Assembly (NCBI GenBank): GCA_944381165.1
Contig: CALWKC010000028.1
Location: 1-37,895 of the forward strand
Direction: 5' to 3'
From: an uncultured Lachnospira sp.
GTDB lineage: Bacteria; Bacillota; Clostridia; Lachnospirales; Lachnospiraceae
DNA: 37,895 nucleotides
Below, piece after piece: positions 25,077 to 34,574 of this stretch; within the stretch, counting starts at the first letter, position 1, and each line of letters starts with the position of its first letter. The position numbers and the translations under genes are program-made. The notes under the pieces were generated by a model, which worked only from the letters and a program-made list of their open reading frames with translations, was not told the DNA's origin and searched no databases.

Positions 25077-26552
25077 TTAATGTTTGTCAAGCTTTTCCTC
25101 AATCGCCTCTATTACTGTTTTTAAAGCTTTAATCCTTGCATATTTTTTGTCATTTGATTCGAGAATATGCCACGGAGCATAGGCTGTGTTTGTCTTCTTT
25201 AGCATTTCATTGACAGCTTCTTCATATAAATCCCATTTTTCCCTGTTGCGCCAATCCTCGTCCGTAATCTTCCAGCGCTTTTCCGGTGTGTTCTCGCGCT
25301 CTTTAAAGCGAGCAAGCTGTGTATCTTTATCAATGTGGACCCAGAACTTTACTATTACCGCACCCCAATCCGCAAGCTCCTTCTCAAATTCATTAATCTC
25401 AACATACGCTCTCTGCCACTCATTTTCGCTGCAAAAGCCTTCAAGTCGCTCTACCATGACACGTCCGTACCATGTTCTGTCAAATATGGCTACATGACCT
25501 GTCTTGGGAAGTCTGTTCCAGAAACGCCACAAATAGTGCCTTGCCTTTTCATGCGGCTCAGGACTGGCAATAGGATGCACCTCATACCCTCTCGGGTCAA
25601 GCGCTTCTGTAATTCTTTTAATATTGCCTCCCTTTCCTGCCGCATCCCAGCCCTCATATGCTATAATTACAGGAATTTTTTTGCGGTAGATTTCATTGTG
25701 CAGCTCATTCAGACGCTTCTGATACTTGTCAAGCGCTGTATCATACTCCTTATCAGTCATGGTCTTATCCAATTTAACCTCTGACAGTTTTTCTATCTGT
25801 TTTAACGGAAACGCATTCTGCAAAAGCGGTACAGCCAACGCGCTATTCATAAGCGCAGTATCTATCCCCTGTACCAGCATTTCCAAAACCTGCAGATGCG
25901 CCCACTTTTTGCTCCCGGCATCTATAATATACCATGGCGAACTCGACTGATTTGTGTCGCATAAATACTGTTCATATATATCCATGCTTTTATTGTAATG
26001 TCTGCTCTGCCACATATCATATTTACTTACACGCCACTTTGTATTATCGTCTGAAAGCAGCTTTTCCAATCGTTTTGCGTGCTCCTGTTCATCAATCTGC
26101 AAGAAAAACTTAAGCAGAAGATAACCGTTATCTGTAAGCTGACGCTCAAAACGCTTAATGCTCTCTATTCTTTTTTTATAATCCTCATCAGATAATTCTC
26201 CCAGAACTTTCTGTTTTGTAACTTCACTTAACCAGCCGCTGTCCATAAATACAAATTTTCCGGCTTCCGGTATTTTGACAAAATGACGATACAAAAACGG
26301 CTTTCTCTTTTCCTCTTTCGTCGGCTCGTCCATGACCGCAACCTTAAAAAAGCGCGGGTCAATATTTTTAATGATTTTTCCGAGCACACTGCCTTTTCCG
26401 GCAGCTCCCCATCCTTCTAAAAGCACTAACACGGGCAGTTTTTTCTGCATAATTAAAATCTGCTGCTGTTGTAAGCGCTCTTTTGCCTTTTTAAGCCGTG
26501 ACTCCATTTCCTCGTCTGAAGGCTGCTCCATTCTGTTCCAATCCTTTAACAT
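25077..26552 (-). CDS. Two-domain PPK2 polyphosphate kinase (polyphosphate:AMP phosphotransferase type)
   Basis: Two tandem PPK2 domains in 491 aa, the architecture of polyphosphate:AMP phosphotransferase (Pap), which makes ADP from AMP and polyphosphate. Walker A loops are EGWGAAGKGS (46-55) and EGWDAAGKGG (300-309). The second domain keeps the lid motif FDRTWYGRVMVERLEGF; the first has MDSGWLSEV instead, so catalysis probably resides in the C-terminal domain, as in known two-domain members. GGGAGA precedes the ATG, and TATAAT lies about 50 bases upstream. Single gene. Confidence 0.88.
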   Translation of the reverse strand: MLKDWNRMEQPSDEEMESRLKKAKERLQQQQILIMQKKLPVLVLLEGWGAAGKGSVLGKIIKNIDPRFFKVAVMDEPTKEEKRKPFLYRHFVKIPEAGKFVFMDSGWLSEVTKQKVLGELSDEDYKKRIESIKRFERQLTDNGYLLLKFFLQIDEQEHAKRLEKLLSDDNTKWRVSKYDMWQSRHYNKSMDIYEQYLCDTNQSSSPWYIIDAGSKKWAHLQVLEMLVQGIDTALMNSALAVPLLQNAFPLKQIEKLSEVKLDKTMTDKEYDTALDKYQKRLNELHNEIYRKKIPVIIAYEGWDAAGKGGNIKRITEALDPRGYEVHPIASPEPHEKARHYLWRFWNRLPKTGHVAIFDRTWYGRVMVERLEGFCSENEWQRAYVEINEFEKELADWGAVIVKFWVHIDKDTQLARFKERENTPEKRWKITDEDWRNREKWDLYEEAVNEMLKKTNTAYAPWHILESNDKKYARIKALKTVIEAIEEKLDKH

Positions 26553-26659
26553 GATACTCTCCCAATTCTAAGCACGTTTTAATGGCTTATATCTGCCGCT
26601 ATTATATATAATCTCCACTCCCGGTCGTTTTACACACCTTAGGCAACGAATTCCTTGTG

Positions 26660-27052
26660 TTATTCAGATTTTTCGTTGAGCAGCTGCTCTAAAAATACTG
26701 CCGCGTCCTTCACACAGTCATTGCACTCCCTTAAAACCTCGCCTGTCCCTACCCCCTTCAGTTCCTTACATATGACAGACTTATTCTGCTCCTTAAACTT
26801 TGTGATTATTGTCTTTGCGTCCGCAAACGAAGCCTTTTTGTTTTTATTTACAAGACCGATTACAACGGCGGCGCCTATAAGCGCTCCGCAGGTCGCCTCC
26901 ATTGAGCCCATTCCCACGGCAAACGCCTGTGTAATATTCTTCATCGTCTCCTCATCTATACCAGCAATATCACAATATGAGCATGCAACTGCCTGCGCGC
27001 AGTTATATCCGCTTTTCTTTTTATTTACGGCTTCTAATGCCCTTGTCTCCAT
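26660..27052 (-). CDS. C_GCAxxG_C_C family redox-associated protein
   Basis: A 130-aa cytosolic helical protein of the C_GCAxxG_C_C family, named for conserved cysteines. Here they are C18 (GYNCAQAV), C55 (ATCGALIGA), C95 (SVICKEL), C110 and C113 (ECNDC). The family is proposed to be redox active or to bind a metal centre; no reaction is established. AGGAGG lies before the ATG. No redox partner gene adjoins it. Confidence 0.85.
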   Translation of the reverse strand: METRALEAVNKKKSGYNCAQAVACSYCDIAGIDEETMKNITQAFAVGMGSMEATCGALIGAAVVIGLVNKNKKASFADAKTIITKFKEQNKSVICKELKGVGTGEVLRECNDCVKDAAVFLEQLLNEKSE

Positions 27053-27608
27053 ATTTACTATCCTCCTGATAAAATATAATGCAGCGGAAAAGATGAAACA
27101 TATAAATCATGACCGCCCGGTGAATGAAACACATATGTATTCCTTGCTGTGTTTAGGCATAACGAATGAATTTTGATCACAATGCACTCAGCGTAATTGC
27201 ATAACTTCATCCTGCATTTTCATGTGAACAGGTTTTAAGTAGTGTTCATGAAGTCTTATCCATCCGTCCGAACATATCCTGACGTGAGATGTCTGCAAGG
27301 TTTATGATGTATTCCTCTGACAAACAATTTATCGGCACAGCGTTAACATACTTAATTCAGTTATTACACCTGTCTAATCATCTGGTCATTCTGTTTTTGA
27401 ATTGTTTCAGACTGTTTCTGCTCAGATAAAAGGATGAAATTATCCCTCATCTGTAGATACAGCTTAACTATTTTATCCTTAAAAAATTATTCAGTTCATC
27501 CATTTTTCCATATGTTTATTATACCACACATGAAGCTGAAAAGCAGCATATTTTCACTGTTTTCAGGAAATTCCGGATGCTTTCTTTAGAAAACGAAATG
27601 GAAAAAAT

Positions 27609-27863
27609 ATGCCGTATGAAACTTATAAGTATCTCAGCCATGACCCGGAATCCTTGACAATTGAACTTCATACAATTGAAATTTATGCTACTTTGCCAAA
27701 ACACCTTGATGAAAAAGCAAATATAGATCTTGCAAAACCGAATTACTTAATGCTATGGTCAGAAAGTCTTTCTCAGGAATTCCTGAACCACCCTACTAAT
27801 AAACCATCAGCGTTAATTTTACCGTCAAGCACATGGTCTGATGTTTACTGTCTAACTTTCTAA
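27609..27863 (+). pseudogene. Possible remnant of an accessory gene (Rpn/PD-(D/E)XK-like?)
   Basis: An 84-aa open stretch with no good ribosome site. The text YKYLSHDPESLTIELHTIEI followed by LPKHLDEK faintly recalls the central part of Rpn-type PD-(D/E)XK transposase/nuclease proteins (the usual form is I-H-X-I-E-L-P-K). The start and the nuclease core are missing, and the surrounding DNA is degenerate. It could also be a chance open frame. Confidence 0.25.
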
Positions 27864-27894
27864 AGCAATGGATTTGATGCTTGCGCATAAAGAA

Positions 27895-27927
27895 AGCCAT
27901 TAAGAAGGTTATGCCTTCCTGATGGCT
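27895..27927 (-). terminator. Terminator-like hairpin downstream of the zinc-ribbon gene
   Basis: Fourteen-base arms beginning AGCCAT and ending ATGGCT pair with one wobble and one mismatch around TTATG. On the minus strand TTTCTTTATG follows. It lies about 105 bases beyond the stop of the 408-aa gene. Confidence 0.5.
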
Positions 27928-28031
27928 ATGTATTAAATATTTAATTAACTTATATTAGATATTATTATTAATCCTTGAATATTCAATAAATTTCATAAAA
28001 AGTCCAACCATCTGCATCGTTCATTTGTAAT

Positions 28032-29258
28032 TTACTTTAACGGTTTCTCTTTATATTCCTCAATCCAATAGTTATAATAATCATTATTCCATGTTGTGCC
28101 ATCGTAAAAAGTCACGCTTTTTATACATCCTTTAATTGTCGTAAATGAACAATCTTCATCAATTCCCCATCCTTTATCATATCCATATGTTTCTCCAGGT
28201 AAGATATTGGCATCGCTTCCAGTTCCCATTATTAGGTATGCTGAAGTTAATCCTGTATTCCACTCTAACTTAACTGGATATCCATTAGCATCCCATGCCA
28301 AAAAGCCGACAACATAACTTTTAACTGTTTGATCAGAATTATTTTTAACAGGAGCCATAATCATATCAGGATATAATGCTTTCCATCTATCTGACTGAAC
28401 TGTAATGTATGGTTCATCAACTAAAACTACCTTTTGATTTGCTTTAGCTGTTTCTATTTTTGCTTGTTTCTCTGCCGCAAGCTTAGCAGTTTGTTTCTCG
28501 CTATATGTTTGTTTAAGATTAGTTAATTCAATATCATCTTTGTTAAACTCAATAGCCTTATCAATTACTTCTACAGCGCCAGAATAATCCTCTGAAGCTG
28601 CTAAATCAGCTGCTTTAGATATACATTCACTCTTATACTGTGTTACTAAATCTACCATCTTTGACTGCGCATTCGAATAATTACTATCAATATCTGAAAC
28701 TGATTTATACTTTTTCAATGCATTGTACAAATCGCCATTTGCCGCATACTCTTCTGCGCTTTTATAATCACTTCTGGACGACTCTAATTTATTAATAAAT
28801 GTCATAATCTCAGTAAATTCACTTTTTGTAAAATCAAACTGATCAAACTTTGCAAGTTCTTTTTTCGTTTCATCATATGTCGTCTTTCCTGACACATATT
28901 TTTCTTTAACGTCCTGCATCTGTGAAATTATTGAATTTTTAAAAACTTCTGCCTTTTTTTCATCGCTAGCTATCTCTTTATCATAAAGCGTCCTTGCACT
29001 ATCATAGTCTTCAGAAGCTAAATATCTTTCTATTCTCTTTGTCGGTGTATTGTTAATAGCAATAATTATTCCCGAAGCCACACCTACAACTACTATGACA
29101 ACAAGCACACATATTATCAATTTCAAATGCCTTTTTATTCCACCAAAAATCTTATTTTTATTTTCAATCCCCCTCTTTCTCTTAAATCCACAATGAGGGC
29201 ACTTTTTCAGAGAGTCACTCATCTCCTTGCCACATTCTTCACATATAATTAACCCCAT
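28032..29258 (-). CDS. Zinc-ribbon, single-pass membrane protein with repeat-rich extracellular region
   Basis: 408 aa. A zinc ribbon C6-X2-C9 and C20-X2-C23 (CEECGK, CPHCG) lies in the cytoplasm, followed by a basic stretch and one membrane helix (about 47-67, LIICVLVVIVVVGVASGIII). Outside, residues about 70-260 are helical TPR-like repeats (EDYDSARTLYDKEI, GDLYNALKKYKSV, EDYSGAVEVIDKAI), then a Lys/Ala-rich helix and a beta-rich C-terminal domain with many Trp/Tyr (YYNYWIEEYKEKPLK end). Firmicutes have many such zinc_ribbon envelope proteins of unknown role. AGGAGGT precedes the ATG. Lower GC than the core genes, which fits an accessory gene. Confidence 0.75.
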   Translation of the reverse strand: MGLIICEECGKEMSDSLKKCPHCGFKRKRGIENKNKIFGGIKRHLKLIICVLVVIVVVGVASGIIIAINNTPTKRIERYLASEDYDSARTLYDKEIASDEKKAEVFKNSIISQMQDVKEKYVSGKTTYDETKKELAKFDQFDFTKSEFTEIMTFINKLESSRSDYKSAEEYAANGDLYNALKKYKSVSDIDSNYSNAQSKMVDLVTQYKSECISKAADLAASEDYSGAVEVIDKAIEFNKDDIELTNLKQTYSEKQTAKLAAEKQAKIETAKANQKVVLVDEPYITVQSDRWKALYPDMIMAPVKNNSDQTVKSYVVGFLAWDANGYPVKLEWNTGLTSAYLIMGTGSDANILPGETYGYDKGWGIDEDCSFTTIKGCIKSVTFYDGTTWNNDYYNYWIEEYKEKPLK

Positions 29259-29462
29259 ACCAATACCTCCTATTTACATGTTTTTATATGTCATTTTTTT
29301 AACAATCTATTATTTTTTATAAACAATTCAAAAATTAACTAATCAATTCTAATTCTTGTTCGTTTTGCTTATTTATTATACTACTATTTTTAAAAAAATA
29401 CTAGATATATTTTTTAGGGCGCATGTTTGACATAACAAATCATGTATAAACTAATATAGGCT

Positions 29463-29519
29463 TTATTTTTTGTAAAATTTTAATCTTTTGTATTGCGTAT
29501 AGGTAATCTTGAAACTCGC
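29463..29519 (-). pseudogene. Candidate 3' fragment of the membrane-protein gene split by IS21
   Basis: Reading leftward from the IS21 left end gives ASFKITYTQYKRLKFYKK and a stop. It is in frame with the fragment at 32307-32498 on the other side of the element, and a Lys-rich tail is plausible for a small membrane protein. No target duplication was found to confirm the join. Confidence 0.4.
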
Positions 29520-29610
29520 TGTAAATAACGATAACTTAGTGCATGCTGCACGGAGTTTCAGTGCACGCCTTCCGGCGTTCCAGTGCATGCTTTCCGCTGC
29601 ATAGTGCATT
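29520..29610 (+). repeat. IS21 left end with repeated transposase-binding units
   Basis: Units at about 29538 (TAGTGCATGC), 29560 (CAGTGCACGCCTTCCG) and 29581 (CAGTGCATGCTTTCCG), with a last TAGTGCATTAC. The outermost bases TGTA match the right end inverted. A TATAAT box at 29628-29633 follows and may serve istA. Confidence 0.75.
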
Positions 29611-29681
29611 ACTATATTTTAGTCCTATAATGAGATTGGCACACATCTGTGTGACTATCATTTATAGGAGGTTCGATAATA

Positions 29682-31238
29682 ATGGTTGATTATCGAGAAA
29701 TCCTGAGACTGAAGAGTCTCGGGTACACAATGAAAGACATTGCATCCAGTGTCCACAGTTCCAGAAACACGGTTTCTGAAGTCCTGACATTAGCAGGGAA
29801 TCTTCATGTTTGCTGGCCGCTTGATGACGATGTTACCAACGCTTCACTAGAAGCTATGTTTTATCCGGGAAGGAATAAATCAGATGAGGAGCGTCTCATT
29901 CCTGATTATCCTAAGATTCACAAGGAGCTTGCTAAAAAGGGGGTTACCCTTACGCTTCTTTGGACAGAATACTGCCTTGAAGCAAGTGCTGCCGGTAAGA
30001 AACCTTACATGAGCACGCAGTTTAACGACAACTATCGTAAATGGGCTCGCATCACTAAGGCTACCATGCGTATTCAGCATAAACCGGGTGACGAAATGGA
30101 AGTTGACTGGGCAGGTGCAACAATCGATATATTCGATGAAGTTACAGGCATTGCCACTCCGGCATATCTGTTTGTAGCGGTACTTTCCTGCAGTTGTTAC
30201 GTTTATGCAGAAATCTGTCCTAACATGAAGTCAGATACTTTCATTAACTGTCATGTGCATGCTTATACATACTTTGGTGGTTCCACTCGTCTGTTGGTTC
30301 CAGATAACCTTAAAGCTGGTGTTACTAAAAATACACGTTATGATACTTTGATTCCAAAGGCATATAAGGAAATGGCTGACCATTATAATACTGCAATCGT
30401 TCCGGCAAGAGTAAAGCATCCGGATGATAAGCCTAATGCCGAGGGGTCTGTAAAGTTTGCAACCACTTGGATATTAGCTGCCCTGCGCAATTACCATTTC
30501 TTTTCTATTGAGGAGGCTAAAGCTGCAGTTTCAGAAAAACTGGAAGAACTTAATCTTCGCTCATTTAAAAAGAGGCTCGGAAATCGCTGCTCCGCTTTCA
30601 TGAACGAAGAAAGAGAGTTTTTGCAGCCGCTTCCCAAAGCCCCTTACGAACCGGCAGTCTGGTCCACTGCAAAGGTTCAGAATGATTATCTCATAAGTGA
30701 CGGAATCAATAAATACTCAGTTCCATTCGATTTAATCGGGGAACAGGTGGGTATCCGCCTAACCAGTGCAATGGTAGAGGTTTTTTATCATGGTGGACGT
30801 GTTGCTTCACATGTCAGAAGAGCTAATCCGCAGAGAGATCCTATCTGTATGAAGGAGCATATGCCACTAAACCACCAGAAGTATCTTTCTTATAACCCTA
30901 ATGAGTTTATCAACTGGGCAGACAATATAGGAGCTTCTACATTAAAAACAATGAATCACTTTCTTTATTCCGAAAAAGAACCGGAACAGGGATACAAATA
31001 TTGCATTGGTTTAATGAAAGCTGCTGAAAAATACGGAAACAACCGTATAGAAAAAGCCTGTGAGAGACTTTTAACTGTTACAGTACAGCCATCATTAAGA
31101 AGCATTATCACAATCCTTAAGAACGGGCAGGATAAACTGGGTGCCGATTCTAAAGGAACAAAACAAACAGGCAAAAAACGAAGTAATGGTATAACTCGTG
31201 GTCTTTCAGCCTACAGAAACGGAGGTGACGCAGAATGA
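29682..31238 (+). CDS. istA: IS21 transposase IstA
   Basis: 518 aa. An N-terminal helix-turn-helix (about 5-38, [20 protein letters not shown]) is followed by the DDE integrase core: D142 in EVDWAG, D208 in LVPDNLK and E254 in KPNAEGSV, all present. IstA cuts and joins DNA ends. AGGAGG lies before the ATG. The stop overlaps the istB start by four bases, the usual IS21 arrangement. Confidence 0.93.
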   Translation: MVDYREILRLKSLGYTMKDIASSVHSSRNTVSEVLTLAGNLHVCWPLDDDVTNASLEAMFYPGRNKSDEERLIPDYPKIHKELAKKGVTLTLLWTEYCLEASAAGKKPYMSTQFNDNYRKWARITKATMRIQHKPGDEMEVDWAGATIDIFDEVTGIATPAYLFVAVLSCSCYVYAEICPNMKSDTFINCHVHAYTYFGGSTRLLVPDNLKAGVTKNTRYDTLIPKAYKEMADHYNTAIVPARVKHPDDKPNAEGSVKFATTWILAALRNYHFFSIEEAKAAVSEKLEELNLRSFKKRLGNRCSAFMNEEREFLQPLPKAPYEPAVWSTAKVQNDYLISDGINKYSVPFDLIGEQVGIRLTSAMVEVFYHGGRVASHVRRANPQRDPICMKEHMPLNHQKYLSYNPNEFINWADNIGASTLKTMNHFLYSEKEPEQGYKYCIGLMKAAEKYGNNRIEKACERLLTVTVQPSLRSIITILKNGQDKLGADSKGTKQTGKKRSNGITRGLSAYRNGGDAE

Positions 31239-32023
31239 TTAATGCATCCACTTTCGAAAAACTAAAGGCGTTAAATTGTAGTGCTATGGCTGAAGAGTTT
31301 CAAAATCAGCTTAATGATTCAAGAGCATACAACTCATTAGGATTTGAAGAACGTTTAGGTCTTCTTGTCGATGCTGAATGGAATCGACGCCAGGCAAACA
31401 AACTAAAGAATCTTATTAAGCGGGCTGCCTTTTCCATATCTTCTGCATGTATTGAAGATATAGAGTATATACCAGATCGCAAGCTTGATAAAGCTCAGTT
31501 ACTCCGGTTTTCAACCTGTCAGTATATCAACGAAGGACATCATATCATCTTAAAGGGAGCAACCGGTTCCGGTAAAACCTATATGGCATGTGCCTTAGGC
31601 AATGCTGCCTGTCGTAAGTTCAAAACTGTACGATATATCAGGATGCCGGAATTACTTGACGAATTAGCACTTTCAAAATCAGATGGAACTTTCCGTAAAG
31701 TAATTAACGCATACTGTAAGACAGAGCTCCTTATCATTGACGAATGGCTGATTCGAAAGCTATCCACTCAGGAAAGATATGACCTTCTTGAAATCATCGA
31801 AAAGAGGATTAATAGTCCCAAGGGTTCCATGATTCTCTGTACCCAGTACAATGATGAAGAATGGTATGGACGTATTGACCCTGAATACGATGAAGGAAGT
31901 CCCATAGCAGAAGCTATAATGGACCGTATTACAAACAATGCCTACGACGTATTTATTGAAGGAAAAGTATCAATGCGACGTCGACATGGATTAAAAACAA
32001 AATCGGAAGGAGGCATTTCATGA
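31235..32023 (+). CDS. istB: IS21 helper ATPase IstB
   Basis: 262-aa AAA+ ATPase of the DnaC/IstB group that selects target DNA and activates IstA. Walker A is GATGSGKT (108-115) and Walker B LLIIDEW (about 165-171). It starts within the istA stop and ends within the start of the next small ORF. Confidence 0.93.
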   Translation: MINASTFEKLKALNCSAMAEEFQNQLNDSRAYNSLGFEERLGLLVDAEWNRRQANKLKNLIKRAAFSISSACIEDIEYIPDRKLDKAQLLRFSTCQYINEGHHIILKGATGSGKTYMACALGNAACRKFKTVRYIRMPELLDELALSKSDGTFRKVINAYCKTELLIIDEWLIRKLSTQERYDLLEIIEKRINSPKGSMILCTQYNDEEWYGRIDPEYDEGSPIAEAIMDRITNNAYDVFIEGKVSMRRRHGLKTKSEGGIS

Positions 32024-32211
32024 TAAACGAATGTCCCTTCAATCATAACAACAGATGTGTGCTATGGAATGATTATCAGGTAGCACAGGTGGCTTTACAT
32101 GAAGCAGAGGAGCTATGTTCATCCAATTGGAATGAAATAAGTTACTTGCTGGATCGTGTACAGCTGCTTGAGTCATTGCTAAAAGAAAATGGAATAGACA
32201 TCCCAGAATAA
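32020..32211 (+). CDS. Small third ORF of the IS21 element
   Basis: 63 aa, start overlapping the istB stop as ATGA, with AAGGAGG in the end of istB. It lies inside the element, before the right-end repeats. The N-terminus [13 protein letters not shown] has a Cys/His cluster, followed by two helices rich in Glu and Leu ([22 protein letters not shown]). I do not recognise a family. Tight coupling to istB suggests a role in transposition or its control. Confidence 0.6.
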   Translation: MINECPFNHNNRCVLWNDYQVAQVALHEAEELCSSNWNEISYLLDRVQLLESLLKENGIDIPE

Positions 32212-32306
32212 CAGCAATGCTCTGATGACCGGAAAGGGTGCACTGTATGAGCGGAAGCTATGCACTAAAACGCCGTGCAGTGTGCTCTAAGCGGTCGGAA
32301 TATACA

Positions 32307-32498
32307 CTCCTTATTACATACCATAAGAATTATAGGAATCAACATAATAAACCAGTAAATAACAATCATTGCTATCATTCTTCCTATTAAAGGAATCGAC
32401 ATTAAAACATATGCATTAAACATGTTGATGCCAAAAACACTTAGCATTACTCCTATAAAACCAATAATCAAATAAGTAATATTCTTCTTTTTATTCAT
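32307..32498 (-). pseudogene. Small membrane-protein gene cut by the IS21 right end
   Basis: Starting at MNKKKNITYL (GAGGAG eight bases upstream), 64 codons run to the edge of the IS21 element: two hydrophobic stretches (about 7-30 and 35-60, ending LIPIILMVCNKE). The frame then continues into IS DNA for 14 chance codons. Joined with 29463-29519 across the element it would give an 82-aa protein. Family unknown. Confidence 0.55.
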
Positions 32499-32682
32499 CA
32501 CCTTATCTCCTCTAAAAACTGGAATTAATTTAACTTTGCCATTAACCCCAACAATCGGGAATGCATTATACAGTGTCTTGATAAATACCCTTGAAGCAAA
32601 AATCACCTACTATGGTTCCCGGCTACTCTTTAAGTTCCATTATTGATTTCCTACGAAAATACTTTTTTCAATGAAATGATAT

Positions 32683-33375
32683 CTACAGAAAGTTCGCACA
32701 TACTGAGGCCAATACAACTGTAAAAATACCTGAAACTGCAATTGCAAGGCCGCTCATGGCTCCTTCTACTTCACCAATTTCGATTGCCCTGGCAGTTCCG
32801 ATTGCGTGAGAACTGGCCCCAAAGGCAAGTCCCTTTGAAATAGGTTCTTTGATATGAAATATTTTGCATATTATATCGCCAAAAACATTTCCAAGAACTC
32901 CTGTAATGATGATGACAGCTACCGTAATTTCTACACATCCGCCAAGTTCTTCTGATACCCCCATTCCAATTGCTGTGGTAATGGACTTTGGAAGAAGGGT
33001 TACATACTCCCTGTGAGACAAATGAAAAAGAACTGCAAGTCCAAATACCGTAGCAAGGCTGGTAATGACCCCTGCAATAAGACCACATACAACCGCCAAG
33101 TAGTTCTTCTTCAGAAGTTCCCACTGCTCATATAAGGGAATTGCAAGGCAGACTGTTGCCGGTGTCAAAAGATAACTTAGATACTTGGCACTTTCCTGAT
33201 ATACTTCATATTCCACGTTTCCTATTGCAAGCACAGCAATGGAAATGATGATGGAGATCAGCAATGGGTGGAAAATCCCTATTTTCAATTTTTTCTTAAG
33301 TGCCATGCCGATTACATATGCAACAAGACTAAGTGCCAGTCCTGCAAACAATGATTCCTGAAAAAAACTATTCAT
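32683..33375 (-). CDS. lrgB: LrgB family membrane protein
   Basis: Partner of LrgA. The pair has been linked to control of autolysis and, in later work on Firmicutes, to pyruvate uptake and export. The protein is strongly hydrophobic with the LrgB signature [20 protein letters not shown] and a conserved [21 protein letters not shown] use the ATG at 33375 ([10 protein letters not shown]), which overlaps the lrgA stop by eight bases and gives 230 aa of normal family start; an upstream in-frame start would add 18 residues from lrgA DNA. Confidence 0.92.
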   Translation of the reverse strand: MNSFFQESLFAGLALSLVAYVIGMALKKKLKIGIFHPLLISIIISIAVLAIGNVEYEVYQESAKYLSYLLTPATVCLAIPLYEQWELLKKNYLAVVCGLIAGVITSLATVFGLAVLFHLSHREYVTLLPKSITTAIGMGVSEELGGCVEITVAVIIITGVLGNVFGDIICKIFHIKEPISKGLAFGASSHAIGTARAIEIGEVEGAMSGLAIAVSGIFTVVLASVCANFL

Positions 33376-33730
33376 CTTTCTTTTTTCCTGACTTTCTGAT
33401 AATGATTTGAGACACCCATCCCGTGGCAACCATAACTGTAATAATCGTCACTGCAGTAATGATGCTGACAGGTAATAAGATTGGCTGTAAAACCCCCCAG
33501 GTTGTCATCAGTCCAACTCCCGCTGGAATAAACATGATTGGCATGAACTCAATCAAAAATTTGCCGGTTTCCTTCACTGACTCTAATTTAATTACCTTAG
33601 TCATGAGTCCCAAAAACAAAATGATCATTCCATAAATACTTGCAGGAATCGGTAACGGCAAAAGGCATTTCAATATTTCCCCCAAAAAGGAAATTAACAA
33701 AATAATTAAAAATTGGTTGATGTATTTCAT
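33368..33730 (-). CDS. lrgA: LrgA/CidA family holin-like membrane protein
   Basis: 120 aa with four hydrophobic segments and the family text LPIPASIYGMIILFLGL (about 25-41) and FMPIMFIPAGVGLM (about 62-75). It overlaps the regulator gene upstream by four bases and lrgB downstream by eight, so the three form one tightly packed operon. Confidence 0.93.
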   Translation of the reverse strand: MKYINQFLIILLISFLGEILKCLLPLPIPASIYGMIILFLGLMTKVIKLESVKETGKFLIEFMPIMFIPAGVGLMTTWGVLQPILLPVSIITAVTIITVMVATGWVSQIIIRKSGKKKDE

Positions 33731-34407
33731 AATTCTAAACCGTCCTCCACAAAAACATAATGTTTCTCAAAATAGGCTTTACATTTCTCACGATCATGAT
33801 CTACAAGCCCACTGATTAGCAGGGCATGTATGTCAACCAATGCTTTTCTTGAGTCAGCATCTGTATGACCAATCACTTCTGGTATCAGTTCCAGATAAGC
33901 TTCACCAATAGGCTCCATTAAGGTTCTGAATAAAGTATTATCCGTCAAAAGCATCAATTTTCGATGAAAGATCCTGTCATACTCAGCAAATTCTTCTTTT
34001 GACGCAGTTATCATGCCATCTAAAATACTCTGAAAATCTGCGACTTCCTCCTTTGTAAGGCCTCTGTCCATGATCAATTCACATACCGAATAGGAAATCA
34101 CTTTTCGTACTTGGATAATTTCAGCCTTAGAAGTGGATTTTAAGGCAAGCATAGCTTTGATCATCATTGAAATGGATGAACCTGGATCTTTTGAAACATA
34201 ATTGCCAGAACCATGCCTGCTTTCAACGATACCTATGCCTCGAAGAATACTGATTGCTTCTCTGGTGGAATTTCTGCTGATTCCTGTTTTCTGAGCCAAC
34301 TCACGCTCTGACGGAATCTTGCTCCCCACAATCAGTTGACCGTCTGAAGCCATCTGGTATAAATAGTCTATAGCCTTCTGGTATTCACTATTTGTTTGAT
34401 TACTCAT
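33727..34407 (-). CDS. GntR/FadR-type regulator of lrgAB
   Basis: 226 aa. Winged helix at about 8-72 with IPSERELAQKTGISRNSTRE and the wing RHGSGNYV; FCD effector domain from about 90, with D144, H148 and H192-like residues in AEYDRIFHRKL and DIHALLISG. FCD proteins of this type sense pyruvate, lactate or other carboxylates. It heads the lrgA-lrgB operon and has a perfect FadR-type double operator over its own start point, so autoregulation is likely. Confidence 0.9.
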   Translation of the reverse strand: MSNQTNSEYQKAIDYLYQMASDGQLIVGSKIPSERELAQKTGISRNSTREAISILRGIGIVESRHGSGNYVSKDPGSSISMMIKAMLALKSTSKAEIIQVRKVISYSVCELIMDRGLTKEEVADFQSILDGMITASKEEFAEYDRIFHRKLMLLTDNTLFRTLMEPIGEAYLELIPEVIGHTDADSRKALVDIHALLISGLVDHDREKCKAYFEKHYVFVEDGLEL

Positions 34408-34439
34408 GTTTGATCTTATACCTCACATAGAAAAATGAC

Positions 34440-34463
34440 TGGTAGTACCACTTGGTACTACCA
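34440..34463. promoter_or_regulatory. Double FadR-type operator of the lrg operon
   Basis: TGGTAGTACCA (34440-34450) and TGGTACTACCA (34453-34463) each fit the GntR/FadR consensus TNGTNNNACNA, and together form a larger palindrome. They lie immediately downstream of the -10 box, over the predicted start of transcription. Confidence 0.8.
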
Positions 34464-34492
34464 ATTATATCACACACTTTGTATTCAGTCAA
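34464..34492 (-). promoter_or_regulatory. Promoter of the gntR-lrgA-lrgB operon
   Basis: TTGACT (34487-34492), 17 bases, TATAAT (34464-34469) on the minus strand. Confidence 0.85.
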
Positions 34493-34507
34493 TGGCAATC
34501 TCCCAGC

Positions 34508-34553
34508 CAAGTTGAAGTACCCCCACTTATAGAAGTGGGGGTACTTCAACTTG
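34508..34553. repeat. Perfect 21-bp hairpin with ATAG loop
   Basis: The arms 34508-34528 and 34533-34553 are exact complements, including a run of five C against five G. There is no T-run on either side. It may be the subterminal hairpin of a mobile element or a bidirectional RNA structure. Confidence 0.8.
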
Positions 34554-34574
34554 TAGACAAACTAATTAAAGAAA

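Larger units (their letters stand above)
27053..28031. other. Decayed intergenic region, 979 bases
   Basis: No intact gene was found. On the minus strand, bases about 27515-27250 give short broken reading frames such as MDELNNFLRIK, then RDNFILLSEQKQSETIQKQ and EEYIINLADISRQDMFGRM, interrupted by stops, which look like remains of an accessory gene. On the plus strand 27609-27863 is a possible gene fragment. A hairpin lies at 27895-27927. Confidence 0.5.
29520..32306 (+). mobile_element. IS21 family insertion sequence, about 2.79 kb
   Basis: The element carries istA, istB and a small third ORF. Its ends match as imperfect inverted repeats beginning TGTA: the left (from 29520) and the complement of the right (from 32306) share CTTAG, GCA, CTGCACGG, GTTT and AGTGCA blocks. 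Each end holds two or three copies of an AGTGCA...CTTTCCG unit about 21 bases apart, the multiple transposase sites typical of IS21. No clear target-site duplication is seen. All three genes appear intact, so the copy may be active. Confidence 0.85.

Noticed and set aside
24376-25080. A 234-codon open frame on the plus strand
   Set aside because: It is antisense to the 188-aa gene, which has a good ribosome site and terminator; the frame is rich in Phe and Leu, as expected from a reverse shadow.
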